In this document: positions 31,893-37,244 of the stretch, piece after piece
Position numbering within the stretch: position 1 is the stretch's first letter
How the letters are laid out: every line of letters starts with the position of its first letter
From: Thermoplasmata archaeon
GTDB lineage: Archaea; Thermoplasmatota; Thermoplasmata; Methanomassiliicoccales; Methanomethylophilaceae
DNA: 37,244 bases
NCBI GenBank assembly: GCA_015063165.1
Contig: SUSZ01000024.1
Location: forward strand, 1-37,244
Direction of reading: 5' to 3'
Notes under the pieces: model-generated
Database searches by the model: none
What the model was told of the DNA's origin: nothing
The model's input: only the letters and a program-made list of their open reading frames with translations
Position numbers and translations under genes: made by a program

Positions 31893-33173
31893 ATGAGGGT
31901 CTGCACGACGTACGGGTCGCCTGTGCCGCTCAGAAAGGACGCATCCATACACGAGATCCGTCTCGACGTGTTCGACCGGATCCCGGAGGGCGTCGGGGAC
32001 GAGTCCCTGGTCACCCTCTGCGGGAAGGACCCTTCCGTGGTCCCCGCCTCTTTCGGAGGCCTGGTGGACGTCGGCGAGAGGGACGTGAAGATCCCCCACA
32101 GGAAGATCAGGTCCTTCCACGACTTCGAGAGGACTCCCGATGCGGATGCCATCCTCTCCATGCTCGGAGAGGGGGACCAGGAGATCTCCAAGGGGGCGTT
32201 CAAGGCATCCTCGTTCGAGGACCTGTTCTCGATACTGGACGCATCCAGGAGGATAGGCAGGAAGCATGTCCTCCTCGGCATGGGGCCTCTCGGCGAGGTC
32301 ACCCGCATAAGGCAGATGGTCCTCGGAAACGAGTTCACGTTCGGCTACGAGGGCGTGTCCACCGCTCCCGGCCAGTTCAGCGCCGACGAGATGGAGGCCC
32401 TCGGGGACGACTGCGTCCTCGTGGGGATAACCGGCCACCCGCTGTCGCATTCGCTTTCGCCCAAGATGCAGAACGCCGCCATGAGGCACTCCGGCATCAA
32501 CGGAAGATACCTGGTGTTCGACTCCCCCTCGCTGGACCGCGTGGAGGACGTCATCAGAGGATACGGGATAAGGGGGATGAACGTCACCATTCCGTACAAG
32601 CAGAAGATCATGGAGCATCTGGACAGGGTTTCTGGAGCCGCCGAGGAGGTGGGAGCCGTCAACACCGTCATCAACGACGACGGGGTGCTGTCCGGTGAGA
32701 ACACCGACGTCGCCGGCGTCATCCATGCGCTTTCCGGCGTAGAGCTCAAGGGAGCCAAGGCGCTGGTGATGGGTTCCGGAGGGGCCTCCAGGGCAGCCGT
32801 TTACGCTCTTATGAGCTCCGGAGCCGATGTCAAGGTCTCCGGAAGGAACGTGAAGACCGTAGTAGAGGTGTGCGGAGCCTTCGGAGCTGAGAGCCACCAG
32901 GGAGGAGTCGGCGGATTCGACGTGATAGTCAACTGCACCCCTATAGGTCTGGTTGAAGGCGAGTATCCCTCCGATCTTTCCGACCTCCGCTCCGGCCAGG
33001 CCGTGATGGACATGGTCTACGGCAGGAGGACGCCGCTCATATCCAGGGCCGAGGCCGCAGGATGCCGTCTGGCCGACGGGGCTGACATGCTCGTAGGCCA
33101 GGGGGCCGAATCCTTCAGGATGTGGTTCGGCAAGGAAGCGGACATGGGAGTCATGAGGAGCGAGCTGTCATGA
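31893..33173 (+). CDS. aroDE: Fused 3-dehydroquinate dehydratase (type I) / shikimate dehydrogenase
   Basis: A 426-residue bifunctional enzyme covering dehydroquinate to shikimate. The N-terminal dehydratase is compact (about 1-168, against 220-250 for most type I enzymes) but keeps the key residues. These are Glu21, Arg23 and Asp25 (HEIRLD), His76 (SFHDFERTP), Lys100 for the Schiff base, Arg138 (TRIR) and Gln161 (APGQF). The dehydrogenase (about 174-426) has GHPLSHSLSP (181-190), catalytic Lys236 (IPYKQ), Asp272 (ENTD), the NADP loop GSGGASRA (294-301) and GQGAESF. Its stop overlaps the shikimate kinase start as ATGA. Confidence 0.92.
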   Translation: MRVCTTYGSPVPLRKDASIHEIRLDVFDRIPEGVGDESLVTLCGKDPSVVPASFGGLVDVGERDVKIPHRKIRSFHDFERTPDADAILSMLGEGDQEISKGAFKASSFEDLFSILDASRRIGRKHVLLGMGPLGEVTRIRQMVLGNEFTFGYEGVSTAPGQFSADEMEALGDDCVLVGITGHPLSHSLSPKMQNAAMRHSGINGRYLVFDSPSLDRVEDVIRGYGIRGMNVTIPYKQKIMEHLDRVSGAAEEVGAVNTVINDDGVLSGENTDVAGVIHALSGVELKGAKALVMGSGGASRAAVYALMSSGADVKVSGRNVKTVVEVCGAFGAESHQGGVGGFDVIVNCTPIGLVEGEYPSDLSDLRSGQAVMDMVYGRRTPLISRAEAAGCRLADGADMLVGQGAESFRMWFGKEADMGVMRSELS

Positions 33174-33982
33174 CCGGGATAGGACGTTCCCACGGAGCCG
33201 TCTCGGTGATGAACGCGATCCCGTGCGGGATCGGCTCCACCATAGGCATAGGCCTGGCCACCGAAGCCAGGTTCGAGCCTTCGGATTCCATAGAAGTAAT
33301 TTTGAACGACAGGCCAGGGATGGATGACACCCTTGTCAGAACATGCGTTTCCAGGGCTCTGGACAGGATAGGCGAGTCCGAGGAGGGCTACAGGCTGAGC
33401 GTGTCCACCGAGATACCTCCGTCCATGGGCCTGAAGAGCTCCAGCTCGGTGTGCAACGCCGTGATCGCCGCGGTGCTGGACAACTACGGCTGCGAGATGG
33501 ACAGCCTGGACGCCATAAGGCTGGGCGTGGAATGCGCCAAGGCCTGCGGGGTCACCATCACAGGAGCCTTCGACGACGCATGCGGATGCGGTCTCGGAGG
33601 GCTCGTGGTCACGAACAATTCCAAGAACGAGCTCCTGTACAGGCTGGAGATACCGGATTACGACGTGGTGGTATGCCTTCCTGACAGGACGATCCCCAAG
33701 AACAAGGTGCCTGTGGACAGGTACAGGGCGTTCAAGGGGGAGTACGAGGCGCTCGTTCCGAAGATAAAGGAAGGATATCTCGAGGTGCTCACAGCCAACG
33801 GGGCTTTCGTGGAGGGCATCGTCGGGAAGTTGGGGATAGCGGAAAGGGCGCTGGAAGCGGGCGCCATAGCCGCAGGAATAACCGGCACCGGTCCCGCCAC
33901 GGCGGTTCTGGCCGATCCCGGGGACGGCAGAAGGATAGCCGACGAGCTGGGATGCCCGGCTCTTATCACGAGGACGTTATGA
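33170..33982 (+). CDS. aroK: Shikimate kinase, archaeal GHMP type
   Basis: A 270-residue GHMP-superfamily kinase that phosphorylates shikimate at the 3-hydroxyl. It is unrelated to the bacterial P-loop AroK. The ATP-binding motif EIPPSMGLKSSSSVCNA (81-97) is the family signature. The opening GRSHGAVSVMNAIPCGIGST and the C-terminal GITGTGPATAVL are typical of archaeal shikimate kinases. An upstream in-frame ATG (33122) lies inside aroDE, so the ATG at 33170, which overlaps the aroDE stop, is preferred. It in turn overlaps the aroA start by four bases, so the three genes are translationally coupled. Confidence 0.92.
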   Translation: MTGIGRSHGAVSVMNAIPCGIGSTIGIGLATEARFEPSDSIEVILNDRPGMDDTLVRTCVSRALDRIGESEEGYRLSVSTEIPPSMGLKSSSSVCNAVIAAVLDNYGCEMDSLDAIRLGVECAKACGVTITGAFDDACGCGLGGLVVTNNSKNELLYRLEIPDYDVVVCLPDRTIPKNKVPVDRYRAFKGEYEALVPKIKEGYLEVLTANGAFVEGIVGKLGIAERALEAGAIAAGITGTGPATAVLADPGDGRRIADELGCPALITRTL

Positions 33983-35232
33983 TGGACATCGTTTTCAACG
34001 GAGGAAAGGCGGAAGGGGTCGTTTCAGTCCCCGCGTCGAAGAGCTACACGCACAGAGCGATCATGATGGCGGCGCTGTCCCAAGGGAAGTGCGTCGTCAG
34101 GAAGCCGCTGGATTCGTTCGATACCAGGGCTACGGCCGAGGCCATGCGCTCGATCGGCGCGGTCATAGAGCCCTTCGAGGACGGGCTGTCCGTGGGCACG
34201 GAGAGGATTCATGCTCCGGACAGGACCATCGACGTGTTGAACTCTGGCACCACCATGAGGCTGATGACGGGTATAGCGGCCCTCTTCGGCTCCGAGACCA
34301 CCATAACCGGCGACGAATCCATCAGAAGGAGGCCCATGGGACCTCTCCTGGACGCGCTGGAAGGATGCGGGGTGTCCTGCACTTCCAACGATGGGAAGGC
34401 TCCGATAACGATCAGAGGCCCTGTCAAGAGCGACAGGATATCCATAGACGGCAGCATGAGCTCCCAGTTCGTGTCGTCCATGCTCATGATGGCACCCTTG
34501 GTGGGAAGGCCCATGGACGTGGTCATCGAAGGGAAGCAGGTGTCCCGTCCCTACATAGACGTCACCATATCGGTGATGGACAGGTTCGGGGTGAAGGTCG
34601 GAAGGACGGACGAAGGCTACCATGTGGAGCCTCAGAGATACGTTCCATGCGACTACACCGTTCCTGCCGATTTCTCGTCCGCTGCGTTCCCCCTGGTTGC
34701 CGGCGGCCTCTCCGGAAAGGTCTCCGTCGAAGGCCTGGATCTCCAGGATCCTCAGGGAGACAAGGCTATACTGGACATACTCAGGAACGCAGGGTGCGAA
34801 GTCAGCGTAGAGGACGGCAAGGTCACATGCTCCTGCACGGGAAGGCTGTCGGCCACCGATGTGGACCTCTCGGACATACCCGACCTGTTCCCCATAGTTG
34901 CGGTCCTCCTCAGCACCGCGGAAGGCACCAGCAGGCTCTACGGGGCCCCTCAGCTCAGGTTCAAGGAGAGCGACAGGATAGCTTCCGTCGAGAAGATGCT
35001 CTCCACGCTGGGGGCAGATATCCGCGGAACCGACGACGGATGCGAGATCAACGGGGTCAAGCGCCTTCATGGAGGGAGGATCGAGCACGGAGGCGACCAC
35101 CGCCTGATGATGGCCGCTTCCATAGCCTCGCTGGTAGCGGACGGCCCCGTGTCCATGGAGGACGACGGGTGCTGGAACGTCTCCTATCCCGGATTCGTGG
35201 AGCAGATGCGCTCTATCGGGATGAGGTGCTGA
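33979..35232 (+). CDS. aroA: 3-phosphoshikimate 1-carboxyvinyltransferase (EPSP synthase)
   Basis: A 417-residue enzyme that joins PEP to shikimate-3-phosphate. SKSYTHRA (20-27) carries the substrate-binding Lys and Ser. NSGTTMRLMTG, GDESIRRRPMG, DGSMSSQFVSSML and RFKESDRI are the expected motifs of the two-domain fold. The ATG at 33979 overlaps the aroK stop as ATGA and is followed by another ATG at 33982. A longer frame from 33952 has no reason to be used. One base separates its stop from the aroC start region. Confidence 0.95.
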   Translation: MMDIVFNGGKAEGVVSVPASKSYTHRAIMMAALSQGKCVVRKPLDSFDTRATAEAMRSIGAVIEPFEDGLSVGTERIHAPDRTIDVLNSGTTMRLMTGIAALFGSETTITGDESIRRRPMGPLLDALEGCGVSCTSNDGKAPITIRGPVKSDRISIDGSMSSQFVSSMLMMAPLVGRPMDVVIEGKQVSRPYIDVTISVMDRFGVKVGRTDEGYHVEPQRYVPCDYTVPADFSSAAFPLVAGGLSGKVSVEGLDLQDPQGDKAILDILRNAGCEVSVEDGKVTCSCTGRLSATDVDLSDIPDLFPIVAVLLSTAEGTSRLYGAPQLRFKESDRIASVEKMLSTLGADIRGTDDGCEINGVKRLHGGRIEHGGDHRLMMAASIASLVADGPVSMEDDGCWNVSYPGFVEQMRSIGMRC

Positions 35233-35233
35233 G

Positions 35234-36301
35234 ATGTACACGGTCGGCAACAAGCTGAAGATCTCCCTCTTCGGAAGGAGCCATGACGAGTTCATCGGAT
35301 GCTACGTGGAAGGCCTCCCCGTCGGGATGGAAATAGATCAGGACAGGATAGCCAGAGCCATGGAGCTCCGCAAGCCCAAGGACGGCATCGGAACTCCCCG
35401 CAAGGAGCCTGACGTGGTCCTTCTGGAGGAAGGCGTCGAGAACGGCAAGGTCACCGGGCGCGTCCTCATAAAGATAATGAACACCAACAGGAAGTCGTCC
35501 TCCTACAGCGGGTTCAACATAACCCCCAGGCCAGGACATGCCGATCTTCCTGCGCTGATGAAGTTCAAGGACTTCGACGTGAGCGGAGGGGCCCAGTTCT
35601 CCGGAAGGATGACCGCTCCTCTGGTCGCGGCTGGCGCGATAGCCTCCCAGTACCTGGAGTCAAAGGGCATCAGGATAGCGGCGTACACCAGGAGCATCAG
35701 AGGGATCGTGGATACCAAGGAGCGCTCCTTCGAGGAGATGGACGCTTCAAAGAGGTTCAAGACCCGTGCGGCGGACGAATCCCTGGACGAAAGGATGACC
35801 GAAGCCATCATAGCCGCCTCGGAGGACGGGGACAGCGTCGGCGGCGTCGTCGGATGCGTGGTCACCGGGCTCCCGATAGGGTTCGGAGGGATATGGTTCG
35901 ATGCTCTAGACGTGTCCATGGCGAGGATGATGTTCTCCATACCTGCCGTCAAGGGCGTGGAGTTCGGGAAGGGATTCGACATCGCATCCATGAGGGGCTC
36001 CGAGAGCAACGACCAGTATGCCGTGGAGGATGGAAGGATTGTGGCCCTCAGCAACAACATGGGAGGGGTCTGCGGAGGCATGAGCGACGGAATGCCGCTG
36101 ACCTTCGATGTGGCGTTCAAGCCTACCCCATCCATTTCTAAGAGGCAGAGAACGGTCAACCTGGAGAAGATGTGCGATGATCACATCGAGATCAAAGGCA
36201 GGCACGACCCTTGCGTGGTTCCCCGCGCGGTTAGCGTGGTGGAAGCCATGGCCGCGATAACGGTGATGGACCAGGACCTCTCATTCCAGCTTGACGAGTG
36301 A
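35234..36301 (+). CDS. aroC: Chorismate synthase
   Basis: A 355-residue FMN-dependent enzyme that makes chorismate from EPSP. GRSHDEFIGCYVEGLP (14-29) is the N-terminal signature. RKEPD, NTNRKSSSYSGFNITPRPGH and DSVGGVVGCVVTGLP are also conserved, as is RGSESNDQY near the C-terminus. The canonical GHAD region reads RPGHADL. It is the last gene of the operon. Its final 21 bases overlap the 3' end of the convergent prephenate dehydratase gene, and no hairpin separates the two. Confidence 0.95.
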   Translation: MYTVGNKLKISLFGRSHDEFIGCYVEGLPVGMEIDQDRIARAMELRKPKDGIGTPRKEPDVVLLEEGVENGKVTGRVLIKIMNTNRKSSSYSGFNITPRPGHADLPALMKFKDFDVSGGAQFSGRMTAPLVAAGAIASQYLESKGIRIAAYTRSIRGIVDTKERSFEEMDASKRFKTRAADESLDERMTEAIIAASEDGDSVGGVVGCVVTGLPIGFGGIWFDALDVSMARMMFSIPAVKGVEFGKGFDIASMRGSESNDQYAVEDGRIVALSNNMGGVCGGMSDGMPLTFDVAFKPTPSISKRQRTVNLEKMCDDHIEIKGRHDPCVVPRAVSVVEAMAAITVMDQDLSFQLDE

Positions 36302-36850
36302 GAATCTGGTCATGTTGTCGGGGTTGTCCTCGACGTTCTCGTTGGCGAGGAAGAGGCCGTAGTGCTCTCCAGCGTCTCTCCTGCATACCGCAGCGGAACC
36401 TGCAGGGAGCTTTCCCTCTGCGAGCATCTCAGCGGCGTACGCCGTGTCCTCGCACTCGACGAATTCGGCACCGGGGTACAGCCTCTCGAGGTTCTTCCTC
36501 GACTGAGCCAAGGCCTGCACGTGAGATACGAGTCTGATGACAGGGTCTTCAGCATTCTTCTTGAATACGCAGTGGTGGATGGGGGACCACATGAGATCGA
36601 GCTCCATGAGGTTCCTGACTCCTTTTTTCGACTCTTCCGATTCCAGAACGATCCCGGCGAACCTGTTCTCGACCGCCAGAACGCCGTAGTCGATCTCTCT
36701 TGCCACCAAGGCGTCGATGACGTTCTTGGCGGACATGAGGGGAACCAGAGCCACGTTTTTCAGATCGAATTTCTTGGAGAAGACAATCGCCATTTCTTCG
36801 CTGTTGGAAAAAGGAATGCCCATATAGCCTACTTTGACGGTGTCCCTCAT
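36281..36850 (-). CDS. pheA: Prephenate dehydratase, catalytic domain only
   Basis: A 189-residue protein with the pattern of the prephenate dehydratase catalytic domain, which makes phenylpyruvate for phenylalanine. Visible parts are GYMGIPFSNSEEMA near the start and YGVLAVENRFAG (the ENS-G motif, here ENR). SHVQALAQSRKNLERLYPGA follows, then NMTRFSLVKLE with the catalytic Thr-Arg-Phe. The ACT domain that normally senses phenylalanine is absent, so the protein is about 80-100 residues short of typical PheA. The mutase activity is supplied by the tyrA fusion. A minus-strand TAATTTATC (36914-36922) is its likely TATA box. Departures from the consensus leave some doubt about activity. Confidence 0.75.
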   Translation of the reverse strand: MRDTVKVGYMGIPFSNSEEMAIVFSKKFDLKNVALVPLMSAKNVIDALVAREIDYGVLAVENRFAGIVLESEESKKGVRNLMELDLMWSPIHHCVFKKNAEDPVIRLVSHVQALAQSRKNLERLYPGAEFVECEDTAYAAEMLAEGKLPAGSAAVCRRDAGEHYGLFLANENVEDNPDNMTRFSLVKLE

Positions 36851-37054
36851 TGAAAAGCCTCTATTCGATACGGATTCTTTGTTCCGTAGACTTGCCCTTT
36901 AAGCACGGTCACCGATAAATTACTTGTTCTTCTCGGTCCGTTACAGCTATTGCACTCATTGATTGGAGTCGGGTAAAGGCTTGTATCGATAATGTTTCTC
37001 TAAGCATGGCCAGCACATCGACAATTGAATGCTGGGTAGGCCGTCAAAAAGAAA
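36851..37054. other. Intergenic region upstream of pheA
   Basis: This stretch contains the minus-strand pheA TATA box (36914-36922) and otherwise no open frame. Beyond 36930 no gene is seen on either strand up to the plus-strand promoter at 37055. Confidence 0.5.
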
Positions 37055-37064
37055 GATATAAATA
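37055..37064 (+). promoter_or_regulatory. Strong TATA promoter pointing out of the window
   Basis: GATATAAATA preceded by an A-rich BRE-like stretch (AAAAAGAAA) is one of the best archaeal promoters in the window. Initiation is expected near 37085-37090. Confidence 0.6.
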
Positions 37065-37084
37065 AGATGTCGTTGTGCAGGGGA

Positions 37085-37244
37085 TTACGCGACGAAAGTT
37101 GCGATTCGATTGAAATTAAATCATGCACCCAGACAGAGGTCCTGTCCTGGGGAAGAGGCGTAGGGCTCCGTATTGGAGGATGAGGACGGATAAAGCCCGA
37201 TGATCGCCGAACATACGAAACCTGGACGTGTGCTAGATCATACG
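37085..37244 (+). other. Start of an unidentified transcript, cut by the window edge
   Basis: Downstream of the strong promoter lies a possible hairpin (37128-37136 with 37142-37151, one bulge). There is also a 26-codon frame (37123-37203) encoding a very basic peptide that contains GKRRRAPYWRMR. I do not recognise either as a known RNA or a small ribosomal protein. It may be a leader, a small RNA or a small gene. Confidence 0.3.

Overview
The window reads as a chromosomal segment of a methanogenic archaeon, most likely of the order Methanomassiliicoccales (inference). The archaeal signs are direct: the order S12-S7-EF-2-EF-1A-S10, EF-2 with a diphthamide-site histidine, the archaeal aromatic route enzymes AroA' and AroB', a GHMP-type shikimate kinase, a DUF61 protein, and TATA-box promoters, several of them placed for leaderless messages. 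All 29 protein genes called here end in TGA (22) or TAA (7) and none in TAG. This fits a lineage that reserves amber codons for pyrrolysine. The sequence is GC-rich with AT-rich promoters.

Layout. 1-426: a GC-rich structured segment with T-runs, then a promoter. 427-3571: a large unrecognised beta-rich protein followed closely by a fold-type I PLP aminotransferase. 3612-8696: the str operon (rpsL, rpsG, fusA, tuf, rpsJ) with a hairpin terminator. 8773-11807: ilvD and a MATE transporter. 11921-11996: tRNA-Ala(UGC). 12065-15002: a tandem pair of zinc-ribbon/Sel1/leucine-rich-repeat/membrane paralogs. 15045-18154, minus strand: a short bacterial-looking alanyl-tRNA synthetase and a NifB with a fused NifX-like domain. 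18245-18634: DUF61.

18792-25038 is the most unusual region. It encodes a binding-protein-dependent importer of the iron-chelate/cobalamin class. The membrane-anchored surface protein has the order TM, BIG2, BIG2, dockerin, binding domain, dockerin, binding domain. It is followed by a strong hairpin, two different FecCD permeases and an ATPase. A convergent winged-helix regulator (25090-25395) and a second membrane-anchored surface protein (26127-26957) follow. The two surface genes have palindromes of the same type (CCTAA...TTAGG) at the same distance from their TATA boxes, which suggests co-regulation, possibly by metal.

26958-27534 holds a decayed transposase remnant. 27535-36850 is devoted to aromatic amino acids. 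trpB2 comes first, then a tight operon of chorismate mutase-TyrA, AroA', AroB', a fused AroD-AroE, GHMP shikimate kinase, EPSP synthase and chorismate synthase. A convergent, overlapping small prephenate dehydratase lacks an ACT domain. Together these cover the path from the ADTH step to chorismate and on to the Tyr and Phe branches. The window ends with a strong promoter (37055) whose transcript leaves the window.
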